Assembly: GCA_050742975.1 (NCBI GenBank)
Contig: JBOGDQ010000137.1
Coordinates: 1 to 17,770 of the forward strand
Reading direction: 5' to 3'
DNA length: 17,770 bases
Source of the DNA: JBDTGE01 sp050742975
Lineage (GTDB): Bacteria; Actinomycetota; Actinomycetes; Mycobacteriales; Jatrophihabitantaceae
Part shown: piece by piece, positions 6,283 through 12,880 of the stretch
Numbering within the stretch: the first letter of the stretch is position 1
Layout: the number at the start of each line of letters is the position of its first letter
The notes under the pieces: generated by a model
Database searches by the model: none
What the model saw: the letters and a program-made list of their open reading frames with translations, nothing else
What the model was told of the DNA's origin: nothing
Position numbers and translations under genes: made by a program

Positions 6283-6939
6283 GTGAGATGTGATCGGTTC
6301 CGGGAGGCGGCGTCCGCGCGCCTGGACGGCGAGCCGATCGGGATGTCCGCCTCCGTCCTGGACCACCATCTCGAATCCTGTACCGATTGTGCCCGATGGG
6401 TGCGTGCGGCCACCCGGCTGACCCGCCAGGCCCGCGTCGGCACCGCCGGCGTGCCCGACCTCGCCGCCTCGATCACCGAGAACGTGGTCCTGCCCGCGCG
6501 CCGGGTGATGCGCCGCCGCCTGCTGCTGCGCGCCGCACTCGTTCTCGTCGGCCTGGCCCAGCTCGCGATCGCGGTGCCGGCGATCAGCGGCGACAGCATC
6601 GGCATGGCGATGTCGATGCACGCGGCGCACGAGGGCGCGGCGTGGAACCTGGCGATCGGCGTGGCGTTCCTGGCCTGTGCGCTGACGCCGCGCCGGGCCG
6701 CCGGGCTGATCCCGCTGCTGGTCACCTTCATCGTGGTCCTGGGCGCGCTGAGCGTGCACGACATCGCGGCCGGCGCGGTGTCCATCGGTCGGATCTGCAC
6801 GCACCTGGCCGCGCTGGCCGGGCTCCTGCTGCTGATCGCGCTCGATCGGGCCGAGCGGGCCCTGCCGCCCGGACGGTTCAGCGCGGCATCGGGCGACGCC
6901 GGCGAGAGCGGCCATCGGCACCTGCGGGGCGTCGCATGA
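6283..6939 (+). CDS. Membrane anti-sigma factor with zinc-finger motif and a Met/His-rich outer loop
   Basis: 218 aa from the GTG at 6283. I chose this start because the conserved zinc-finger domain begins at once (VRCDRFREAASARLDGE) and a promoter-like sequence ends 9 bp upstream. The frame stays open upstream, but the added residues are low-complexity and overlap the divergent promoter region. The N-terminal cytoplasmic part carries Cys3 and His29-x3-Cys33-x2-Cys36, the ZAS motif of anti-sigma factors that hold ECF sigma factors. About four membrane helices follow (82-101, 121-136, 139-157, 172-188). The first outer loop contains Met108, Met110, Met112, His113 and His116, and the second has His159, Cys172 and His174: plausible copper ligands. 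It is divergent from the sigma gene and overlaps the CopC-CopD start by 4 bases. It would sense envelope copper and release sigma; sensing is inferred. Confidence 0.85.
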   Translation: MRCDRFREAASARLDGEPIGMSASVLDHHLESCTDCARWVRAATRLTRQARVGTAGVPDLAASITENVVLPARRVMRRRLLLRAALVLVGLAQLAIAVPAISGDSIGMAMSMHAAHEGAAWNLAIGVAFLACALTPRRAAGLIPLLVTFIVVLGALSVHDIAAGAVSIGRICTHLAALAGLLLLIALDRAERALPPGRFSAASGDAGESGHRHLRGVA

Positions 6940-8699
6940 GCCCTCGCTTCACCCGATTGTGCAAGCGGTGGCGGCGTCAGGACGCCAGGGGTTGCACAAT
7001 CCGGCGGGTTTCGGTGCTGCTCGCTCTCTTCGGCGCGCTGTTCGGGGGCGGCCTGCTGCTCGCCACCTCCGCCTCGGCACACGCGTCGGTCGTGCAGTCC
7101 GACCCGGCCGACGGCTCGCGCCTGAAAAGCGTTCCGCAGTCGGTGAGCATCACCTTCGACGAGCCTGTGACGATCGGCAGCCTGGGCTACCTGAAGGTCA
7201 CCGACCAGTCCGGCCGCCGCGTCGACACCGGCGCCGCGTTCCATCCCGGCGGCGACGCGAGCAAGGTTGCGAACAAGCTGAGGTCCGGCCTCGGCGACGG
7301 CACCTACACCGAGAGCTTCCGCATCATCTCGGCCGACTCGCATCCCGTCGCCGGGGTCGTCCGCTTCGTCGTCGGCAACGGGGTGTTGAGCGCCACCAGC
7401 GTGAACACGTCCACCGTCAACGGCATCACCAGCAAGGTGTTCGACGCCGCCCGCTGGGTGTCGTACGCGGGGTTCGCGCTGCTCGGCGGCGCGTGGCTGC
7501 TGCTGACCGTCTGGCCCGAGGGGCGCGACGATCGCCGGGCCCGCCGCGTCGTCTGGACGGGCTGGCTGCTGGCCGCCCTCGGCGGGCTCGCGGAGCTGGT
7601 GCTGCAGGGACCGTACGCCGCCGGCCTCGGCCTGTCCGGGCTCACCCGCTGGCCGCTGCTCGACGGCACGCTGCACACCGACTACGGCCAGTTCCACAGC
7701 GCCCGGCTGCTGCTGCTCGGTGCGGTCGCGGTGCTGCTCGGCTGGGCGCTGCAGGGCGTCGAACGTCGCCGCTCCCGGGTCGAGGACGCAGCCTGGCCGC
7801 TGCTGGTCGGGGTCGCGATCACGTTCTCGGCCATCGGCCACGCCGACACGACGAACCCGCGCTGGCTGTCGATCACCGCGGACGTGCTGCACCTGTGCGC
7901 GATGTCCGCCTGGGTGGGTGGCCTGGTGATAGTGGTGGCCGCGGTACTGCCGCGTCGCGAGCCGGCCGAACTGCGTGCGGTGCTCCCCAGGTTCTCGCGC
8001 GTCGCGTTCGTCTCGGTGGTGACGCTCGCGATCACCGGGACGTACGCGGCCTGGCGCGGGATCGGCTCGCTGCGCGCGATCCTGCATACCGACTACGGAC
8101 TGCTCGTCTCGGCGAAGGTCCTGCTGTTCCTCGGCCTGATCGGCGTCGGCAACCTGTCCCGGGTCGCGATCCAGCGACGACTCGTGCCGATGCCCGTCGC
8201 CTATGCGATGACCGACGCGGATGTCGCGGAGGTGCAGGAGCAGCCGGCCCTCGACGACGTGGCCCACGAGCGGATGCGGCGTTCGGTGCTGGTCGAGATC
8301 GCCCTGGCAGCGCTGGTGCTCGTGGCGACCTCGATCCTCGTCGACCAGCCGCGCGGGCGCGAGGCACTCGCGACGGACGCCCGTCGGCCAGTCGCCGCAT
8401 CGACGGGCCTGGGCGGCGGCCGCACGGTCACCGTGACGCTCGACCCGGGGGTGCACGGACTCGTGACCGCCTCGATCGCGCTCAGCCCGGGCGTCCGCCC
8501 GCAGAAGCTCACCGCCACCGCGTTGCAGCCGAGCAGGCAGATCGGGCCGATCCCGATCACGCTCTCCGCGAACGGGACCGACCTCTACGGCTCGAGCAAC
8601 CTGAACCTGCCCGTCTCCGGCACCTGGGTGTTCACCCTGGTGGTCACCACGTCCAAGTTCGACGCCGTCACCGCGGACGTCAAGATCCACCTCAACTGA
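6936..8699 (+). CDS. CopC-CopD fusion copper resistance/uptake protein
   Basis: 587 aa, ATG overlapping the anti-sigma stop (ATGA). The signal peptide ends SASA, giving a mature N-terminus His49-Ala-Ser. The CopC domain (49-155) contains DPADGSRLKSVPQSVSITF and the Asp134-Ser-His136-Pro site; His49, Asp134 and His136 are the expected Cu(II) ligands. Residues about 165-455 form a CopD domain of about eight helices, with HTDYGQFHSARLLLLG and a second segment LHLCAMSAWVGGL. A last 100-residue exported beta domain resembles the YtkA/FixH-like C-terminus of such fusions. It binds copper outside and probably moves it across the membrane. The signal peptide n-region is unusually long (27 residues, rich in Arg) and overlies a perfect inverted repeat, so a start at GTG 7014 (MLLALFGAL-like, 561 aa) is possible. 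Confidence 0.93.
   Translation: MSPRFTRLCKRWRRQDARGCTIRRVSVLLALFGALFGGGLLLATSASAHASVVQSDPADGSRLKSVPQSVSITFDEPVTIGSLGYLKVTDQSGRRVDTGAAFHPGGDASKVANKLRSGLGDGTYTESFRIISADSHPVAGVVRFVVGNGVLSATSVNTSTVNGITSKVFDAARWVSYAGFALLGGAWLLLTVWPEGRDDRRARRVVWTGWLLAALGGLAELVLQGPYAAGLGLSGLTRWPLLDGTLHTDYGQFHSARLLLLGAVAVLLGWALQGVERRRSRVEDAAWPLLVGVAITFSAIGHADTTNPRWLSITADVLHLCAMSAWVGGLVIVVAAVLPRREPAELRAVLPRFSRVAFVSVVTLAITGTYAAWRGIGSLRAILHTDYGLLVSAKVLLFLGLIGVGNLSRVAIQRRLVPMPVAYAMTDADVAEVQEQPALDDVAHERMRRSVLVEIALAALVLVATSILVDQPRGREALATDARRPVAASTGLGGGRTVTVTLDPGVHGLVTASIALSPGVRPQKLTATALQPSRQIGPIPITLSANGTDLYGSSNLNLPVSGTWVFTLVVTTSKFDAVTADVKIHLN
6955..7001. promoter_or_regulatory. Perfect 10-bp inverted repeat inside the start of the CopC-CopD gene
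   Basis: GATTGTGCAA (6955-6964) and TTGCACAATC (6992-7001) are perfect complements, 27 bases apart. The loop holds a smaller stem, GGCGT/ACGCC (6973-6977 with 6982-6986). Each arm also contains a near-palindromic TTGNNCAA core, so it could be two protein-binding sites or an mRNA hairpin at the start of the copper gene. It sits under a long, atypical signal-peptide n-region. Confidence 0.5.
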
Positions 8700-8719
8700 G
8701 TCAACCGGAAAGGTTCTCG

Positions 8720-9406
8720 ATGAATCGCCTGCGCACGCTCGCTGTTGTCGCCGCCACGGCCGGGGCGGCCATGCTCGCCCTGGCCGGTCCCGCGTCGGCG
8801 CATGTCACGGTGAGCGCGCCCGGCGCCACGCGCGGGGGCAGCGATCAGGAGATCACGTTCCGGGTCCCGGTCGAGAAGAACGTCGACACCGTCGGGCTCG
8901 CTGTGGCGCTGCCCACCGATACGCCGATCGCGTCCGTACTCGTCGATCCGATCTACGGCTGGACGCAGACGGTGAAGACCACCAAGCTGGCGACACCGAT
9001 CAAGACCGACGACGGGGACATCACCGAGGCGGTCAGCGAGATCGACTGGAAGGCCCAGCCGGGCCACGGCCTGAAGCCCGGCGAGTTCGGCGCGTTCACG
9101 ATCATCGCCGGTCAGCTGCCCGATGTTTCCTCGCTGCAGTTCGGCGCGATCCAGACCTACAGCGACGGCAGCGTGGTGAGCTGGACCCAGGTCGCTGCCC
9201 CGGGCAGTACGGCCGAGCCCGACTTCCCCAAACCGACGTTGAGCCTGGCCGCGGCCGGCGCGACCGGCGACCCGACCGTCGCTGCGCCGGCGGCGAAGTC
9301 GTCCAGCGACACCGGACCGATCGTGCTGTCGGTGATCGCCCTGCTCGTGGCTGCTGCGGCGCTCGGCATCGCGTTCGTGTCACGCGCGAAGGGGGCCAGG
9401 GACTGA
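8720..9406 (+). CDS. YcnI-like DUF1775 copper-binding protein, membrane anchored
   Basis: 228 aa, ATG at 8720 with GGAAAGG at 8707-8713. The signal peptide ends GPASA, so the mature protein begins His28-Val-Thr-Val-Ser. In YcnI proteins this N-terminal histidine binds Cu(II) in a single-histidine brace. Further family features are FRVPVEKNVDTVGLAVALP, SEIDWKAQP and GQLPDVSSLQFGAIQTYSDG. A Pro/Ala/Ser linker (about 175-197) leads to one C-terminal helix (about 199-220) and a short basic tail, so the domain faces outward and is held in the membrane. It lies 20 bp after CopC-CopD and one base overlaps the next start. The role is copper binding and hand-over in the envelope with its neighbours. 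Confidence 0.93.
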   Translation: MNRLRTLAVVAATAGAAMLALAGPASAHVTVSAPGATRGGSDQEITFRVPVEKNVDTVGLAVALPTDTPIASVLVDPIYGWTQTVKTTKLATPIKTDDGDITEAVSEIDWKAQPGHGLKPGEFGAFTIIAGQLPDVSSLQFGAIQTYSDGSVVSWTQVAAPGSTAEPDFPKPTLSLAAAGATGDPTVAAPAAKSSSDTGPIVLSVIALLVAAAALGIAFVSRAKGARD

Positions 9407-9948
9407 TGCGCCTCCCGCTGTCCACCCTGCTCGCCGGAGTGGCCGTCGCCGTGCTCGGAGGCGCCGGCCTGATCCGCGGCGCCGTGCCGCTCGGCGTCCC
9501 GTCCGGTGGAGGGGCCAGCGGCTCGGCGCCGATCGTCGTCACCGGCGCGTATGTGCGCGAGCCCGCGCCTCCGACCGACGCCGCCGCCGCGTACTTCACC
9601 GTCTACAACACCACCGGGACGGCCGATCGCCTGCTCAGCGTGGTGACCGGCGCCGGCCAGACCTCGGTCCTGCACACGCTGGTCAACGGCCAGATGAACC
9701 CGGCACCCGACGGGGCTGTGATCCCCGCACACGGCACGCTCGTACTCTCGACGGGTACCGGTCACGTGATGATCGAGAAGCTGTTCGGACCGCTGAAGCC
9801 GGGACAGAGCGTGAACCTGGCGCTGACGTTCGCCGGCGCGGGGACGATCGACGTGTCCGCACCGGTGATCGCACTCGGCGCACCCGCACCGACCGGAGCC
9901 AACTCAGGCGCGACGCCGGCCCCCGCCTCGTCAGGAGCAACGAAGTGA
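9406..9948 (+). CDS. PCu(A)C-family copper chaperone
   Basis: 180 aa, ATG sharing one base with the previous stop (TGATG). Residues 5-23 are an uncleaved-looking or signal helix. The beta-sandwich domain starts at about residue 42 (APIVVTGAYVREPAPPTDAA, then AYFTVYN). Copper ligands expected for the family are visible as His90, Met97, His120 and Met122 (VLHTLVNGQM and GTGHVMIEKL); the first His-to-Met spacing is 6 residues, shorter than the classical 10. The last 25 residues are a disordered Ala/Pro/Thr tail. PCu(A)C proteins carry Cu(I) to Sco proteins and to the CuA/CuB centres of cytochrome oxidase. The next gene encodes a Sco protein and overlaps by 4 bases, which supports the same pathway here. 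Confidence 0.9.
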   Translation: MRLPLSTLLAGVAVAVLGGAGLIRGAVPLGVPSGGGASGSAPIVVTGAYVREPAPPTDAAAAYFTVYNTTGTADRLLSVVTGAGQTSVLHTLVNGQMNPAPDGAVIPAHGTLVLSTGTGHVMIEKLFGPLKPGQSVNLALTFAGAGTIDVSAPVIALGAPAPTGANSGATPAPASSGATK

Positions 9949-10598
9949 ACCGCCGCAGGAACGTGATCCTCGCCGCCGTCCTGCTCGTCCTCGCCGCGTT
10001 CCTCGCCGGCTGCTCGAGCTCGGGTCACGCAGGCACGCAGCCGTCCGGGTTGAACGACCAGAACCCGAACTCGGGTCCCTACCAGGGCGTCGGACTGGAC
10101 ACGCCGCGCCCGCGCCCGTCGTTCACGCTGACTGACACGGCGGGCCAGCCGTTCGCGTTCGGCACCCGCACGGCGGGGCATCCCACGCTGCTGTTCTTCG
10201 GCTACACCAGCTGCCCGGACGTGTGCCCGACGACAATGGCCGACATCGACAACGCGCTCAAGACACTGCCCTTGACGCTGCAGAAGAAGATCTACGTCGT
10301 CTTCGTGTCCACCGACGTCAAGCACGACACCGCGTCGATCATCGCGAGGTGGCTGCAGAACTTCGACTCGGACAACCACGCCAGCTTCGTCGGCCTGCGC
10401 GGCACGCAGTCACAGATCAACCTGGCCGAGATCTCGGCCCACATCCTGGTGGCCGAGGACGGCGGCCAGACCCACTCCACGCAGGTCCTGCTGTTCGGTC
10501 CTGACGACTACGCGCGGGTGTCCTACGTCTACAGCGGAACGGATGGAAACGAGGCGAAGCAGATGGCGCACGACCTGCCGATCGTGGCAAAGGCGTAG
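9945..10598 (+). CDS. Sco1/SenC-family copper-binding lipoprotein
   Basis: 217 aa, GTG start overlapping the PCu(A)C stop by 4 bases (GTGA). A signal peptide ends in the lipobox LAGC (Cys23), so it is lipid-anchored outside the membrane. The thioredoxin-fold Sco domain begins at about residue 55 with PSFTLTDTAGQPFAF. The copper/redox motif is Cys90-Pro-Asp-Val-Cys94 in GYTSCPDVCPTTM, and the distal ligand is His177 in GGQTHSTQVLLFGPDD. VVFVSTDVKHDT is also typical. All ligands are present. Sco proteins take copper and reduce or metallate the CuA site of cytochrome oxidase subunit II. A MauE/thioredoxin fusion follows 3 bases later. Confidence 0.94.
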   Translation: MNRRRNVILAAVLLVLAAFLAGCSSSGHAGTQPSGLNDQNPNSGPYQGVGLDTPRPRPSFTLTDTAGQPFAFGTRTAGHPTLLFFGYTSCPDVCPTTMADIDNALKTLPLTLQKKIYVVFVSTDVKHDTASIIARWLQNFDSDNHASFVGLRGTQSQINLAEISAHILVAEDGGQTHSTQVLLFGPDDYARVSYVYSGTDGNEAKQMAHDLPIVAKA

Positions 10599-10601
10599 GT
10601 C

Positions 10602-11981
10602 GTGCGAGGCACTACGGCAGAATCACCGCTCGTGAACTGGAACTCCGTCCGAGGTTGGCTCGGAACCCTCATCCGTCTCGTGCTCGGCGTCGTGTGGATC
10701 TGGGCCGCGTGGTCCAAGCTGCACTCGCCCCGGACGTTCGTCCAGGCGGTGCGCGCGTACGACGCGACGCCCGAGTGGCTGTCCAAGGCGATCGGCTACG
10801 GGCTGCCGGTGCTGGAGTTCTGTCTGGGCGTGCTGCTGATCGTCGGGGTGGCGGTCCGGCTGGCCGCGCTCGTGTCCGGGCTGTTGTTCGTGGTGTTCCT
10901 GATCGGGCTCATCCAGGCGGCCGCGCGCGGCCTGCAGCTCGAGTGCGGCTGCTTCGGTGGGGGCGGGGAGTCGGCCACGACGAGCTACACGCTCGACATC
11001 CTGCGTGACATCGGGCTGCTGATCCTCGCGGCGTACCTCGTCATCTGGTCGACGACCCGGCTTTCCGTCGAGGAGTTCCTCGCCCGCAACGACCACGTCG
11101 AGGCGCCGTCGGCCAAGCGGATGCGCACCGACAAGGGCGCGCGCAAGTACAACGCGATGCTCGACGCGCGCCGCAAGGAGGCGCGCGAGCGCACGATGTA
11201 CATCAACCTGGCACTGGGGATCGTCGTCGTCCTGGTCGCGGTCATCGGCATCGGCGTCCAGTCCGGCCGGGCCAAGATCGCGGGAGACCTGACCGCCACC
11301 AACGCCTCGGCCACCAACGGCGTCGTCTACGGCAAGAAGGCGTCCGCGACGATCGACATCTACGAGGACTTCCAGTGCCCCCACTGCCTGGAGTTCGAGC
11401 AGGCGGTCGGACCCACCCTGGACAAGGACGTCAAGGCCAACCTCGCGCAGGTTCGGTTCCACTCGATGTCCTTCCTCGACAGCTCGTCCAACGGCAACCG
11501 GTACTCCTCGCGCGCGGCCAACGCGGCACTGTGCGCGTCGGACATCAGCGTCGACGACTTCGTCAAGTACCACAACTACCTGTACGGCAAGGACAAATCG
11601 GGTACGCAGATCCAGCCGAAGGAAGGTTCGAACGGGCGCACCGACGGCGAGCTGGAGAGCTACGCGAGTGCCGTCGGGATCACGCCCAGCCAGAAGACGA
11701 CCTTCGACTCGTGCGTCAACACCGAGCAGCACAAGGCGCTGGTGCAGGCGATCACGGAGAAGGCGAGCGAGCGCGGCGTGAACGGCACACCGACCGTCTA
11801 CCTCAACGGCAAGAAGCTCGCCAAGACCGACCTCGCCTCGGTGAAGGCGGCGATCGCCAAGGTCGACGCCGCCGGGCCGCCGCCCTCGCCGTCCCCGACT
11901 CCCTCGAAGACGACGACGCCGTCGTCCCCGACTCCGACGTCGACGAAGAAGGCCACGCCGACCGGTTCGAAGAGCCCGTAG
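10602..11981 (+). CDS. MauE/DoxX-like membrane domain fused to a DsbA-like thioredoxin domain
   Basis: 459 aa from GTG 10602; GTG 10632 would remove 10 residues and is equally possible, and neither has a strong ribosome-binding site. Residues about 18-152 form a four-helix MauE-like module with a Cys pair in LECGCFGG (Cys115, Cys117). A basic cytoplasmic linker (about 155-197) and a fifth helix (200-217) precede an extracytoplasmic thioredoxin domain with YEDFQCPHCLEFEQ (Cys259-Pro-His-Cys262) and the cis-proline loop NGTPTVYLNG (Pro397). Cys311 and Cys371 may form a structural disulfide. The last 35 residues are a Pro/Thr/Ser/Lys tail. The single chain could move electrons from the membrane Cys pair to the outer CPHC site, maintaining Sco or other copper proteins. 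That role is inferred from fusion and the 3-bp gap to sco. Confidence 0.88.
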   Translation: MRGTTAESPLVNWNSVRGWLGTLIRLVLGVVWIWAAWSKLHSPRTFVQAVRAYDATPEWLSKAIGYGLPVLEFCLGVLLIVGVAVRLAALVSGLLFVVFLIGLIQAAARGLQLECGCFGGGGESATTSYTLDILRDIGLLILAAYLVIWSTTRLSVEEFLARNDHVEAPSAKRMRTDKGARKYNAMLDARRKEARERTMYINLALGIVVVLVAVIGIGVQSGRAKIAGDLTATNASATNGVVYGKKASATIDIYEDFQCPHCLEFEQAVGPTLDKDVKANLAQVRFHSMSFLDSSSNGNRYSSRAANAALCASDISVDDFVKYHNYLYGKDKSGTQIQPKEGSNGRTDGELESYASAVGITPSQKTTFDSCVNTEQHKALVQAITEKASERGVNGTPTVYLNGKKLAKTDLASVKAAIAKVDAAGPPPSPSPTPSKTTTPSSPTPTSTKKATPTGSKSP

Positions 11982-11989
11982 CCGGACAG

Positions 11990-12033
11990 CCGAAGGGCCA
12001 GCCCACCGCTTTCACGGTGGGCCGGCCCTTCGG
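11990..12033. terminator. Long bidirectional hairpin terminator
   Basis: CCGAAGGGCC (11990-11999) pairs with GGCCCTTCGG (12024-12033), and GCCCACCG (12001-12008) with CGGTGGGC (12015-12022), with one A/C mismatch between them and a 6-base loop. This gives 18 paired bases. It starts 9 bp after the stop of the thioredoxin fusion and ends 15 bp before the HU stop on the other strand, so it can end both convergent transcripts. There is no long T run, as is common in actinobacteria. Confidence 0.9.
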
Positions 12034-12047
12034 GCTTTGGCGCTGGG

Positions 12048-12323
12048 CTACTTGTTGGCGGCGTCCTTCAGGGTGCTACCAGCGGTCAGCTTCACGGTGT
12101 TGGCGGCTGCGATCTGAATGGTCGCGCCGGTGGCCGGGTTGCGGCCCTCGCGGGCGGCGCGGCGGCCGACCGAGAGTGCGAAGAAGCCAGGCACGCTGAC
12201 CTTCTCGCCCTTGGCGGCCGCGCCCTCGAGCGTCGACTGCAGGCCACGCAGGACAGCGTCGACCGTCTTCTGCTCCAGGTCCGCGGCGTCGGCGACGGCT
12301 GCCACCAGTTCCTTGCGGTTCAC
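12048..12323 (-). CDS. HU-family histone-like DNA-binding protein
   Basis: 91 aa. The GTG start at 12323 is preceded by AGGGAGA, 5-6 bases upstream, and matches the usual MNRKELVAAVA start. HU features: helices ELVAAVADAADLEQKTVDA, the turn EKVSVPGFFALSV (GFG-like), RRAAREGRNPATG where the DNA-clamping arm begins with its Asn-Pro, and TIQIAAANTVKLTAGSTLKD. The length is that of a bacterial HU without the lysine-rich tail found in mycobacterial HupB. It binds and bends DNA as a dimer in the nucleoid. It faces the copper operon tail to tail across the terminator. A possible -10 (CATACT on the minus strand, about 12362-12367) lies upstream, without a clear -35. Confidence 0.95.
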   Translation of the reverse strand: MNRKELVAAVADAADLEQKTVDAVLRGLQSTLEGAAAKGEKVSVPGFFALSVGRRAAREGRNPATGATIQIAAANTVKLTAGSTLKDAANK

Positions 12324-12604
12324 GGGAATCTCCCTTGATCGTGGGTGCGTTGCTGGGTCCAGTATGGGTGACGGCCCCTCTGGCCCAGTGTTTAGGGGGG
12401 TATCTGCCGCGGCGTGTCGCAAAGTTGGCGCGGGTTGGCAGCCTGTGGAAAACCGGCGCGGTGCGCAAATGCAGGACGCAGACGGGTGCGCGCTGCACGA
12501 CCGGCACAGCTGGTGGCGATCTGCTCTGCGGCCCGAATCTGCCCCGGTGGTCAGCCGTGTAGCATTGCCCCTCGGTCCTGGCGCTTCCGGCGCAGGATCG
12601 GTTT

Positions 12605-12680
12605 GGGGCTGTGGCGCAGCTGGTAGCGCACCACACTGGCAGTGTGGGGGTCAGGGGTTCGAGTCCCCTCAGCTCCACCA
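12605..12680 (+). tRNA. tRNA-Ala, anticodon GGC
   Basis: 76 nt with encoded CCA. The acceptor stem GGGGCTG pairs with CAGCTCC (12670-12676) and includes G3-U70, the alanine identity pair. The anticodon stem CCACA/TGTGG encloses loop CTGGCAG, giving anticodon GGC, which reads GCC and GCU. The D arm (GCGC-AGCTGGTA-GCGC) and the T arm (AGGGG-TTCGAGT-CCCCT) are normal. TAGCAT at 12560-12565 could be its -10 box. A palindrome-rich, more AT-rich stretch follows directly, a common place for integrating elements. Confidence 0.97.
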
Positions 12681-12687
12681 ATGAATG

Positions 12688-12702
12688 CCTTATAATATAA
12701 GG
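12688..12702. repeat. Perfect 15-bp AT-rich palindrome next to the tRNA gene
   Basis: CCTTATA (12688-12694), a central A, and TATAAGG (12696-12702) form a perfect palindrome 8 bases after the tRNA CCA. It is far more AT-rich than its surroundings. It could be a recombination or protein-binding site, or a weak hairpin behind the tRNA; the sequence does not show which. Confidence 0.55.
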
Positions 12703-12757
12703 ACTATCGTGTTCGCTCGTTGTCTCGCTTGAGGTCAATGTCATCGAAATGTCAGTG

Positions 12758-12771
12758 CACACGATCGTGTG
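12758..12771. repeat. Perfect 14-bp palindrome
   Basis: CACACGATCGTGTG is its own reverse complement. It lies between the tRNA and the 3' end of the minus-strand 385-aa gene, 56 bp beyond the AT-rich palindrome. With no loop it is a poor terminator and is more like a site for a dimeric DNA-binding protein. No gene overlaps it. Confidence 0.5.
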
Positions 12772-12880
12772 GCGTGCGCTGGTTCAAGTTCACGAAGCCC
12801 GTGTTGGTGGCGGCGCCGCGAGCCAGCTGAGCGAACTGTCACCTCGGACGGTCGCCCGGCGAGGTCCTGCACCGGGTCGT

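Noticed and set aside
5640..8690. 1016-residue open frame on the minus strand through the copper genes
   Set aside because: Only its last 177 codons are real (the sigma factor). The upstream part is the antisense shadow of anti-sigma and CopC-CopD, rich in Arg, Gln and Gly, with no domains.
6959..9406. 815-residue plus-strand frame joining two genes
   Set aside because: The part before 8720 is an out-of-frame shadow of CopC-CopD; the real protein is YcnI from ATG 8720, with a signal peptide and a ribosome-binding site.
10623..11732. 369-residue minus-strand frame opposite the MauE-thioredoxin gene
   Set aside because: It is Arg/Asp/Val-rich antisense of a gene with clear domains, with no start signal or motif.
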